The position numbers and the translations under genes are program-made. A DNA stretch of 64,000 bases from contig NC_082602.1 of NCBI RefSeq assembly GCF_030936135.1, positions 1 through 64,000 of the forward strand, given 5' to 3'. Positions 35,365 through 45,971 of this stretch are shown here, piece by piece. The notes under the pieces were generated by a model, which worked only from the letters and a program-made list of their open reading frames with translations, did no database searches and was not told the origin of the DNA. The stretch is from Gavia stellata (taxonomy: Eukaryota > Chordata > Aves > Gaviiformes > Gaviidae). Within the stretch, counting starts at the first letter, position 1. Every line of letters begins with the position of its first letter.

Positions 35365-35881
35365 TGAAACAACAAAGTAACTCAGTAACAACTAGTTGGT
35401 TATTAAGCAGGCATCCTTTAATACAGCGCTGGGCAGCACTGGGGATTTGTCCACCACGAGTGCTCCAACGGGTTAGCAAAGCACCTCAGTTCAGATACAG
35501 AAACATCATGCATATTCATCAGGATTCTAAAAAGGGCGGTCTCATGTGGATGAGTTCCCGGAATTCATTTGCATAGTCCAAGCATGCGCAGTGAAATTAG
35601 GATTAGGGTCTTTTCACCCTCCGGTGGTCGTTCATAGCCTTCCTCACACCGTCTGCTAGTTGAACTACGGGCTTCCTTTGTCCATACATGGTCATGGAAT
35701 TGGCCCATCCATCCTTTGGCCTCGGAATGTTACAAAAGGGTCACTTTGAACTAGCTCTTTGGCACTTATCTTGACACAAACGTCCCGAGTCCCTGTCATC
35801 AAGGATATACTCAGGAGGCATAATGAGCTACCTCAAGGCCCATTTGATCTTGTCAGGAAGGGAGTCAGACGTCTTGAAACA
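35365..35881 (-). repeat. 5' LTR of the second retrovirus remnant
   Basis: Starts TGAAAC next to the primer site. The minus strand has a poly(A)-type ATTAAA near 35420. U3 contains GCATGCGCA and a GGTGGTCGTTCATAG stretch shared with the solo LTR at 59.5 kb. The far end (35881) is approximate. Confidence 0.65.
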
Positions 35882-35984
35882 TCCTATTATCAACTCTACT
35901 CAGCAAATAACTAAAACTATGCAAGTAAAGCTTTTATGTATGACAGTAGGGTCTCAGCCAGGGACCGTCAGTGATTTAACCCTT

Positions 35985-36255
35985 CATTCACACTCACTTT
36001 GTCAAATGTTTTTCAGCTGCAGTGAGACTCAGTTACTGTGATTTGTATGCTCCTTATCTAACATATTGACAAAAATGCCATATGGCAAGTGGATATTTTC
36101 ATGAGTTTCGTAGGTTTTATTGAGAATTAAAGATGGTATAGTGTGGTATTACTGGATCTCTGTATTCTGCTCCCCCCATCCAGAGCTGGAGTATTGCAAT
36201 GAAAACAGGGAATATATTTAGGTGTTGCCAAAGAGTTTCTCAGCATTTCAAATGG
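35985..36255. repeat. Duplicated segment, block 1 (partner at 62983-63262)
   Basis: About 80% identical by eye to 62983-63262, including AAGTGGATATTTTCATGAGTTT and AATTAAAGATGGTATAGTGT. Most CpGs of the partner are TpG or CpA here. No gene recognised in it. Confidence 0.85.
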
Positions 36256-36661
36256 CTACTGCAGTAAATTATTTCTATAGCTTTTCTCCCATCCCCGTAG
36301 TAAAATGTGTGCACAGAAATGGATTTCATACTTAATTTTTATTCTTATTTTTCTTTTGATAGGCAATCCTCAGGTAACACACAATTCCAAAGTCTTGGGA
36401 TGCTCTAAAACAAATATTGCAAGCATGCCTGCCATCTTTTTTTTCTTTCTTAAAATCTTTCTTTGGACCAGGGATTTTCTTGCTGAGAGAACACACTTTT
36501 GCGTGGGTGTTCTCCTGAGGTTTGGAGGGAATATAATTAAAACTGAGTCTGAGGTTTTATTCTAAAATGTTCTAGTCTTTCATATTCCAGTAAGTAGACT
36601 TGTTGAAAAACAGAGGGGGATGTACTGTTTACATTTTGTCTGTTCTTCAAGAATTCAAAGA
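36256..36661. other. 406-bp AT-rich segment present only in this copy
   Basis: Lies between the two duplicated blocks and is missing from the 63-kb copy, where the blocks abut. No mobile-element ends were recognised. Confidence 0.5.
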
Positions 36662-36838
36662 GATACTTTGCATTTTTTGGTGCTTTTCCTTGATTATTGG
36701 ACTTGGAGATTTTTTCCACTTGAAATCTCAATGCAATAAACAATACTACAGAGCAGAGCACAGCAGTCATGGAAATGTAATTATAATGTATTTTACTTCA
36801 AAGAATCAGGATTATGACATTATTAAGGAGAAATTGCA
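36662..36838. repeat. Duplicated segment, block 2 (partner at 63258-63435)
   Basis: Matches the partner from ACTTTGC to GGAGAAATTGCA, including GATTATGACATTATTAAGGA. CpG decay again favours the 63-kb copy as the less eroded one. Confidence 0.85.
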
Positions 36839-39282
36839 TTTATGGAAACAATGGTTTAAAATATTTAAATCCTTTGAAATACACAAATTTTCTGTTTAAG
36901 AATAAAAATACCAGTCTTGATGACATTTTTCTAGGGAAGGAATGGTTCATAATCACAATTAGAACAGTTTATCTGGGTAATCTTTCAGGAATCATTCAAT
37001 ACAAAACAGGGATTTTTTGTGTGGGAGGGTAGTTTTTGTCCTACAGTACAGTATTTATTTTAATAGGTCAGTCTTTCATTGTAGCACCCTCTATGAATGA
37101 CACTTCTGCTGGGCTGTGCTCTGTCCTGACTAACTTTCCTTTCTTTAGTAGCCAAAAGAGGAACCTGACAGCAAACTTCAAAGAATGGTGTGTTCTTAGG
37201 TGATGAACCTAATCACAGGATGCCCTGTAATGAACGGGCACATCAGCATGGGCCACAGCTGATCTGCTTTGGTTTTTTGGGCATTTGAGAGTGCTGGAGA
37301 TACTTGCTAATACTTACCTGATGAGAAAGCCGTCCTTATTTCATTTTAGTAAAACCCTGCTTGCTTTTTAACAAGTGGCAGTGCTGAATGGTATGGAGTA
37401 TGGTGGTATGTAGTCACCTTTTCAGAGCAGTGTCATGAGCGTGTCTTTGCTTGTGGTGTGGGTGCCTGTTGCTCTCCCATCTCTGCTGCTCACGGTGGGA
37501 GGAGGGGACTCGCTTTCAGAGAAGCCTCCCTGCCCTCCTGCTTGTGAAAGTCTTGTAGGGTCTAGTTTAAAGTGCATTGGCTTGCACATTGCTTTCCCTG
37601 CTAAGTACCCGCTTGCAGAATTTGCTGCATTCTGGTGTTTGGCAGCCCAGAAATGAGTCGCTCTGCTTTATTTTTCTTCTGTATCGCAGTGTAGTGATGC
37701 TGTTTGTCTGTTGCAGCATCTTCTGATGAGCTTGAAGCTAAGGTGAGGAGACTAGAGCAGACTGGTCACCAAGTGGGCTTCTCTGTGATACAGAGTGGGG
37801 ACCCGTTCTCAGATGTCTTTCAAGCTTGATGGTAAGAAATTCAAGTTGCAAAGCAAGAGTATTGTGGAGGTGAAAAGCTGAGCAGAAGCAAAATGTGGTA
37901 GAAACGAATGCCGTGGTTAGCTGACACCTAGTCCAGATTTCACAAGCTAGTGTAGCTGTAGCTCGTGTTCACACTCGTGCTCAGTGGCGATGCGGGATGC
38001 TTTGACCTGACTGAAACCCATGTGTAGCCTGTTCTCCCTTCTCCTAGCTTTTGTGATGTGCATATCCTCCAAGTACCAGTACCTGGCACCTCCTGTCTGT
38101 CTGTCTGACAGGTCTGCTTGCATGCAGCCACACAAAATGGGGACATCCAGCAGCAGCACCTCAGATTATTCTAGAATAACCTTTGCTTTGAAATGCATTA
38201 CTTCTTGCTAGAAAGTGGGAAAAGGCCAAGAACAAAATACCTTCCGCTTGATGCATTTAATAAAAATTCATCTCTGTTCTTAGATCTGCCTATTCTATCC
38301 AAGGCTTATTGCATTCCTGAAGGGCAATCTCCTTGGTTCCTTCCTCTCTGCCTTCCCAAGGTGAATTCATTTGGTAGGGTGGAGGGATTCCCCTTTCTGC
38401 TTGGTAAAGTCAGTGTCGTATCTGGTGCTTATGGTAGCATCTTGCATTTGGGAAAAGCAAGCGAGGAACACTTGTTGCCTGGGGGGAGGCCAGTAGCAAG
38501 GTTTGTAGTTGTTATGGACCCTTGCAGAGCAATATCGCATCTGAGCAGTCCTGAGATAGCTGTCCTGAGTCAATATGCTTTCCCTTTGCTGTATGTGGTT
38601 CTCTGTGCTTGAAGCGTAGTCCTGCCGGCAGTTATATTTAAATGGGAATGTTTTTAGGAATGATATTTCTGTAAAAGGACTGATATTTTATAATTCTGTA
38701 AATAATGATATCTGTCTGTAGATTTCTATAAAACAGATATAAAGACTTTTCTATTTAGTCTGAAGGGGTATGTCTCTGTATTAGATACTGCCCAAGAGTC
38801 TGACCAGTTCACTGAGTTCCTGGGTGCCCTCCACAACAGGGTGAAAGCAAGGTTAGCTGAATGTGCTTCCTTCTTCCTGCCAGGGGAAAGAAAGGTGGGG
38901 GGAGGAACTTGAGCTGAACACGGCCAGCTTTCCCCAGGAGGAGCTGTCCTGTGTCTTCTCATGTTCCTGCCAGCCCTGTGCTTTCCAGAACTGTTTTACT
39001 TGCCCCATCTGGCCTCAGATGGCTTCAGATGGGAAGACCTAGCCTTTAAACCCTGCCTTCCTTTCTGTTACCTGTTTGCAATGGCTTTAGTGTGCTCTAG
39101 GCTTGCCATGCTTTTGTTCTCTAGAAGTGATGGAAGGTAAGGCTGGTTGTCTCCAGCAACTCCCCTGATGTCCTAGGAGCAAGTGTAGTGCTCCGCAAAT
39201 GCTTTTGTAGAGGTCTTAACATGAGCAGTTGCTGGTGATGAATTGGGAGAATACTGGAGTGACGTGAGAAATCTCTGGGGAT
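36839..39282. other. No supported gene apart from one candidate exon
   Basis: AT-rich to mixed sequence. The candidate exon at 37717-37831 is listed separately. Nothing else named. Confidence 0.45.
37717..37831 (+). other. Candidate orphan exon
   Basis: Acceptor GTTTGTCTGTTGCAG and donor ATG then GTAAGAA bound 115 bp. One frame is open for 36 codons with protein-like sequence (SSDELEAKVRRLEQTGHQVG at its start) but reaches TGA five bases before the donor. It may be a decayed or terminal exon. Not recognised. Confidence 0.3.
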
Positions 39283-40560
39283 TCATAGAATGGGGTAGGT
39301 GGGGGGGGGGTCCTCCCGATGCCATCTGGTCTGATTTCCTGCTCGGAGCAGGTCCAGTCAGATCATGTTGCTCAGGGCTGTGTCCAGTCCCGTTTGGAGT
39401 ATCTCCAAGGAGGGAGATTCAGCATCATCCCTGGCAACTTGTTCCAGTGCTTGGGCACCCTCGTGGTGAGCAACTTTCTTTGTCTTGAGTCAGAATCTGC
39501 ACCTTGTCCATTGCCCCTTGTCCATCCAGTGTGCCCCTCAAGAAGAGTCTGGCTTTGTTTCCTCCAGTGAGGGAGAGAAGTAGAAGAGAGAAGTGGGGCA
39601 AACACCCCCCCAAAACACACACCCAACCCCCTGCCCACACACCTCTGCCCTGTGTAGCATCTTCTCTAGCTTTTCCTTTGTCCTTTGCCAGTAAGTTCCT
39701 TTCCTGTTGAGCAGTGGCTCGCATTTCCCTTAGCTTTCAGTAGCTTTCCAGAAGACCCTCCTGTTGTCCTTCATCTCTTCCTAGTTTGCCTCCAGCTAAG
39801 CTGTGGCTTTCCACAATCCATCCCTGCATGCTTGCGCAATGTCTCTCTGTTCCTCCTGGGTATCCCGTCTCTGCGCCTTGTGTGTTCTTCCTTTTTGGCG
39901 TTTGAGGTGTCTCAGGAGTTTCCTGTCCGTCAGTGCTGGCCTTCTGCTACTTGTGACCGACTCTGTGTTTTGGCACAGACCCTTCTGGTGCCTGGGGAGG
40001 TGGGGGCTGTTGTCCTTGAAGTTCAACCAGTTGCCCTGAGCCCCTTTGCCCTCCAGGGCAGTCTCCTGTTGGCTCTTGCCTAGAAGCTCCTCAGGAAGCA
40101 GAGTCTGAGAAGGCTGTGGTGGTGTATGTGGTTGCAGGCCTTCCTCACTGGGTTAGCCAGCCTGCTCGCAGAGACTCTCTTGCATGCTCAGTCAAGGGAG
40201 CCGTGTCCCTGGGCCGGCAGTCCTTATTCCTTGTGCTCCTCGAGGAAGGGTCCTGCGGTCATAGGAGCCGAAGCCCTGACTGTGCCACCAGCCCGACGGT
40301 ACTAAGCAGCAGGATGTGTTTGCTCCTACTTGAGCCTTCCTGAGGACAATCCTGCCAGAGCCCCGGGCTCTTCCCCCTGGATGTCATTGGGATGAGGGCC
40401 TGATGAGCCTCCTCAGCCTCCCTGGAGCATCGTGGCCCTGAGCACCCAGTGAGCTGCAAGCCACTTGAGCCTTCAGGCAAGGCTGGCAGAAGGGTGCCTC
40501 TACCTGGCTGCAAGAGGAGAGCTCTGATAGCTGCCAGCCCCCCGGCAGCCTTGCCTTGCC
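39283..40560 (-). mobile_element. CR1 LINE fragment, diverged
   Basis: Starts with the CR1 3' signature TTCATAGAATGG and continues with CR1 landmarks in order: CTTGTTCCAGTGCTTGGGCACC near 39438, CTCTGTTCCTCCTGGGTATC near 39844, and CCCCTTTGCCCTCCAGGGCAG near 40038. Older and more diverged than the other two CR1 copies, so the far end is approximate. Confidence 0.7.
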
Positions 40561-40599
40561 TCACCCTTCTGCCTGTGCTCTACAAAGAGGGCATTGCCT

Positions 40600-42650
40600 G
40601 CGTACGGGCAGGAGCGCCCCACCTTCCCCAGCCTGTCTGGGTCTGTTGTGCAGATGAGCAGTGTATGTTCTAAGTACAGAGATACCTCTCTGCTCTATAG
40701 ACAGCCTGTATTCCACATACAGGCGGAAGAGCCTCATACTTACTACCTGCGTGCACCAAGTCTTTGCTCTGCAAAGAGAAAAGCCTCACCTCCCCTGTTC
40801 GTGTGCTTCTGTAGGCAGAGTGTGCCTGATGTATGGAGACACTCCCCCTCCACCCCCAGCCTCCCCAGATTTCACATGCGGGTGGGTGGGAAGGCCCTGC
40901 CTCACCTGGCCCGTCTCTGCTCCATCACCAGAATACGTTTTGCGTCCCAACAGGAAAGTGGTGTGTAGTGCTCTCCATATGTATTCTCTGTACAGCCATT
41001 TTATAGCCTGTCTGGTGACAGAAAGCTATTGCCCCACTTCAGCCTTCTGTTGGTTTCTGTTCTCTATACAGCCGGTTTTCATTGCATAAGCAGACCCAAA
41101 AGCCCTGCCTTGGCAGTATCTAGCCCATGAGTAGACATGCTTTGCCTGCATACAGTCTATCTACAGAAGAAATAGAGTCTGTATCTGGAGAGAAAAGCCT
41201 CACCATCTCTTTTCTGATAGGCAAAGTATATCCTGGTATATGCTGCATACTGAGAAAGCAAGCCTGGCTTTGCCCGTCCATGCGTAGTCTTGAGGAAGAC
41301 AATGTGTAGTCTGTATAGTGACAGAAAAGCCTCCCCTTGTTGCTGGCATGTCGTGTGCACACAGATGGTCCTTATTAGATGTAGAGGTAGGTGAGGCTCT
41401 GCCTTTCTATGTACATTTGTTCTATTGAGCCCATATATTCTCTATGCAGACAGAAAAGCCTCTCATCACCTTGCCTGCCTATATTCCACATATGCATAGG
41501 CTGTATTCAAAGAAAAGACTGACAAGCCTTCCTCTCCTGTCGAATATATTCGATAGAGATAAACCAAATCCTCTCTTCAGCCCTGTGTGTATTTGGTAGT
41601 TAGGATCTCTTGTGCGTAAAGACAGAAAAGCGTGACTGTATGGGTCTTCTATAGTCTTCTATGGAAAGAGGCTCTCTTCTGTAAGCAGAGAAGACCTGCC
41701 TCAGCTCTTTGGATCTACTCTACACAGAGTTAGGACATATTCTATATAACGGCAATACGTGAGCTCTATGCAGACAGAAAAAACATACCTTGCCTTTCTC
41801 TCTGTGTATGTCTGCATGTAAAGTGTGCGTATTCATGTGCATGTGTTCCAAGTCAGGACAGCGTATGCTCCACACACAGAGAAAAATGACCCTCCTCCCT
41901 TGGCCTTGAAAATGTCTGTGTTCCGTATTGATTCAATATGAAGACATCGACATTCGTATTCAACATAAAGACATGAAGCGTAGCTTCCCCTTACCTGACT
42001 GTTTTGTGTAGTATGTACACAATTAACACATTGTATGTCTATTCTGCATGTTCTATGTGTGTGTTCTGTGTAGAGAGTGCATCTACGGAGAGAAAAACAT
42101 GGTTGTGCTTCCTGTGTCTGTATACTCTTTTTATGCGTAGATAATCTATCTTCTGAATCAAGAGAGGAAAAAAGCCTCAGCGAGGTGAGGTCAGCTGAGG
42201 CTTCTCTTCCTGCAGGCAGAGAATATAGTGTCTGTGGGTGTTCTGTATAGACCGTGCATGGGGGGGTGTGTATCTGAGTTTGCAAAAGACATATATTTAT
42301 GTGTATCTCTATGCGTCTATGCGTATGATTCTGTTTATACTTGCTGCATGTTTTCTGTGTATATTCTATGCCTATAAAGGTACCGAGATGGTGTCATACC
42401 TGTGTGTATTTTATATCCAGACAGAAGTTCCCTCGCTTGGGCAATGCAGGACTTGTTCTGTATGTAGACTATACGCAACCTACAGATATTGTAACTAAAA
42501 TGAAGAAAGCTTCAGCTAAGCAAGGTGAGGCTTTTTTGCTTCAGTGCAAAATACACACTTTCTTGTTTATGCCCTGTTCACTGGTGCAAAAACCTCAGCC
42601 AGACTCTTCTGAGTGTAGGCAGTAAACATAGTGTCTAGTTCTATTCAAGC
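40600..42650. repeat. Degenerate tandem tract, units of roughly 60-130 bp
   Basis: A recurring core GACAGAAAAGCCTCACC, with variants, appears at about 40768, 41197, 41322, 41448, 41622, 41772, 42090 and 42165, separated by variable segments of the type TATTCTATGTATAGACAG. The spacing is irregular. Looks like a very old minisatellite or satellite. No open frame is conserved across the units. Confidence 0.6.
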
Positions 42651-45600
42651 TGTAGATGGAAAGCAGGGACATAGTCCAAACCCTTTTGTCAGTCTGCCGA
42701 GTCTCTGCTGTCTGAATGTCTTCTACCTTCAGCCTGGGGAGCTCGGCTGAGCCTTCTGTGTTGCCACAGACGTGGACTTTGTGCTGCTTGTGTATCTCTT
42801 AGGTAGCGGGTGAGGGCGAGGTGAGAGTGACCAGAGGAGCAGGGAGGTGGCTCCCAGGTGAAACAGGAGCTCTCCAGGTGGTCATTTAAAGGGGCTGAGG
42901 GGAATGTTTTGGGGGCCACCTTTTATCTCGGCCAGAAGGGGCCTTCTGTGAGTTGCAGGTTTCTTCAAAGGCAGAGAAGTGGATTGCACCCCTGCGCCAA
43001 TGCCACCTGTGAAGGGTGAAAGCTCTCTAGGAAGCATTAAGAGCGGTGGGCCGCAGAGTTGACTAATCCCTGTGCAATAAACAGGAGGGGTCTGGGAAGA
43101 GGTGCGGCATTTGTGTCCTCATCAGGTGTAGTCCGACTCTGCGCAGGCAGCCTTTCCGTTGTGGGAATGTGCAGTGTGGCTTTTTGGCACAGCAAAACGA
43201 GGGAGAAATGAGGACTTTCCCAGGAAGCCCTAGGAGATGAAGAATTGGGATGCATTCAAGGACTTTCACAGGACTTGCTAGGAATGACTGTCTCTAGGAG
43301 ACTGCAGGAACGTTGTACAGCTGTTGGCTAGGAATTTCCAAATGGGAATAAAAATACCTGTTCCACTGCTGTTTTCTAGGATTGCCCACAGTCTGGGATT
43401 GCCCACACTAGTTTTGAAGCGTGTGAGGAGCACATCACCATATGGCTCTGGAGGAGGGCTTCACCACCTGGTTGTTTTTCTTGCAGTCCTGCGCTGTTTG
43501 GTTTTTTGGGAGCTGTCCAGCCTGGGACTTTCTGGGAATGTAGTGGTTCAATGAATCCTCCAAACACCATGAGCAAACGTGGCAAGCAAAAAGAGAAGTC
43601 CCAGACTGCCACTTCCAAGAGACTCTTTTCCACCCCCTTGCTGGTCTTCTCTTTGTGCCCGTGCAGCTGTCTTCTGCAGATGTCTTCTCAGCAAACAGAA
43701 CCCATGAAGCAACCAGCTCAAAACCAACCCACCAAACCGAGGCTTATTTTTGGAAGCCTCATTTTGTTAGCCTGCCTAGTCAAGCTCTTCAGGTCCTCCT
43801 CCTCCTCCTCAAAACCAGATGGCCCAAGGACTATTTCATCCAGTCCTGAAAGTGACAGAGAGAATCTGAATCCTTTTTTCTGAAAGGTAGGTCAGAACTT
43901 TTATACAGTATTTTTAGGCTATAGGAGTAGATTTGTTGCCCCCTTCCCTGCAGATCATGCCACTTTTCTGACTTGCACAATTATAGCTACTCTGTTTCTT
44001 GTAGTGAGATAGTCAGTCTGTCATTTAGTCAGAGAAAAGACGCAGGTCAGTCAGGCATGCTCCTTCTTAAGTGAATGCACGTAGGACTCCATCTGCTTAG
44101 TTTGATGGTGTTGATTAATTCTTTCCTTTGCAAATTCTCCAGAGCCTTGCATACTACTGATGTCAAACCCATTAGGCTATAGCTGTGCAGCTGCCTGACT
44201 CCAGTTCTTTGGGGAAATGTTTTCTGTAGCTCACTAACAAATCTGCAAAGTCAGAGGTAGAAGATGTCGGAAGTTCTTGCTCTGAGATAGGACTTCAGTT
44301 GCATGGGCAAGTTCTTTCTGAATTCTGAAACAAGTTCCCTGACTGCTTTGATCCAGCCTGCTGAACTCAGTCCTTGCTTCCTTGTCCCACATGTACATTC
44401 CTGCTCAATATCATTCTTTTTGTTTAAAAAGGAGACAAAGGATTTGTTTGAAGATCATCTACATACAACTCAAAACTGGGAATCTCCCTGCCTGCCTCCT
44501 GACCTCTTTCCTCCTGTCCTTTCTTTTCATCTTGGTGAGGCTGAAGACTGCTCTAGTTTGATTTCTCTTAGGACATTCCCCTGGCTGTTTGTGGTTCTAA
44601 CGCTTGTCATTCTATTCCTGCAGTTCTTCTCCCTGTGACACGGCTAACTCGTCCCCATTCCCAACTGCCTTCCTCTCCACCTGCTGGAGTTGCTTAAAGA
44701 AGACTTTGGTTCGGAGATCTTCCCCCCAAAACCTGAACCAGGTGAGGGCAAAAATGCGTCTGCCAGACGGCCAGTTGCTGCTTCCAGAATTGCCCCCGGT
44801 ATCTTTTGTTTTGTTCTCTGCTCCCTTTGCACGTGGGACTGTGGCCTCTCCCCGTTTGTCTTTCTGTTGCTGAATTTGACTAGAAATCATCTGGTAGCAC
44901 TGAGCAGAGCTTTTCAGTGGCCAGTGTGTGCCGACCTTCCAGAGCACTTCAGCTCCAGCCATAAATACCAGTCTGGCCAGCATGGGCCTGTATGTCAGGG
45001 GAAGGATCCATACAGGAGATGTCTCTGGATCTGGCAGCCTTACATACTGCTGGACTCTGCCTCTCTTGAAAATGGTGATTGCCTGAGCCGTTGGGCAGCT
45101 CCTTCAGGCTCTGTAGGGGAAGAGAGCGAGCAGCAAGGTCGTGTTCTCGAGGATCTCGGCTTGAGAATGCCGTTTATGGAAGAGCCTCAAGTGGGGCTCT
45201 TGTTCTTGTCCAGACTTTTGCTCTGACACCATCAAGTGCGGAGGACTGGGATTTTTCAAAAGCATCATGTTTCTCTTTGGGCTTCCTGCGGAGGGGTTGC
45301 AGTTGTGCAAGGCATGTTGGGGAGCTCAGTCTTCTTTTGGGATGCTCTCTGTGGGACTGGAGGACAACTTATTTGAGCTGCCTGTATTTCTGGAAGGCTT
45401 ACCCACATTTGCCTTCCATTGGAAATACTGCTTAGTGGAACTTGGTTTTAATTAATAAAAAAGGGCGGGGAGGGAGGGGTGTGTGAATAGCAGAGTGTGA
45501 GTGTACAATGAATGATCTTCTCCTGTTTAGAGTAAATGGTTTTATCATTAAAAATATCCCTTCAGTGTTCCAAAATCAGTTCCCTTAAAGATTGAAGTGC

Positions 45601-45849
45601 TTGCTGATGGATTCCTAGCTGACAAAATCCCCTCCCAGCTTGCTTCAATATGAAATCCTCTTGAAAGTGGCATTGAGATTATCTGGCGTGATTTCCTTCA
45701 ATTAATCATACTTGTCTAAAGCCTGTATTTTTGTTCCTAAATACTAGGATCAGAAGTTCATAGAAACATCTTCTGTGTCTGGTTTAAATGAGTTAAAGCT
45801 ATTGTCGTGTCAGGTTGAGGGTTTCTAAAGTTATTTTTTCCTCTTTCAG
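42651..45849. other. No supported gene
   Basis: Includes a 125-codon plus-strand frame at 43506-43883 ending near a donor-like AAGGTAGGT. It has no family features and I do not call it. No repeat recognised. Confidence 0.45.
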
Positions 45850-45971
45850 AGGGAGATGAACACGCATATCTCGCCCTCCAGGAGCGAGGACGCCATGTCC
45901 GGGTTCAAGCCCGTGCTATCCTCAAAGCTTGCGTCCTGGAGTTGGGCATGGAGGGGCGTCACCCTGGGAAG
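45850..45971 (+). other. Candidate exon, open throughout
   Basis: A strong acceptor (TTTTTTCCTCTTTCAG) and a donor (GGAAG then GTGTGG) bound 122 bp. One frame is open across all 40 codons and reads as a charged helical protein segment (HAYLALQERGRHVRVQARAI). Unlike the other two orphan exons it carries no stop. Family not recognised; it does not match the syntabulin exons downstream. Confidence 0.35.

Larger units (their letters stand above)
33641..35881 (-). mobile_element. Second class I endogenous retrovirus remnant (LTR and gag only)
   Basis: Minus-strand LTR (35365-35881), primer site and gag, truncated abruptly inside the nucleocapsid zinc knuckle near 33641. Protein similarity to the first element is evident in matrix and capsid, but they are clearly different copies or subfamilies. 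No pol, env or second LTR. Confidence 0.9.

Noticed and set aside
43506..43883. 125-codon frame as a missing 5' syntabulin exon
   Set aside because: A short Ser-rich stretch vaguely resembles SYBU, but there is no continuous match and it ends in a stop before the donor-like site.
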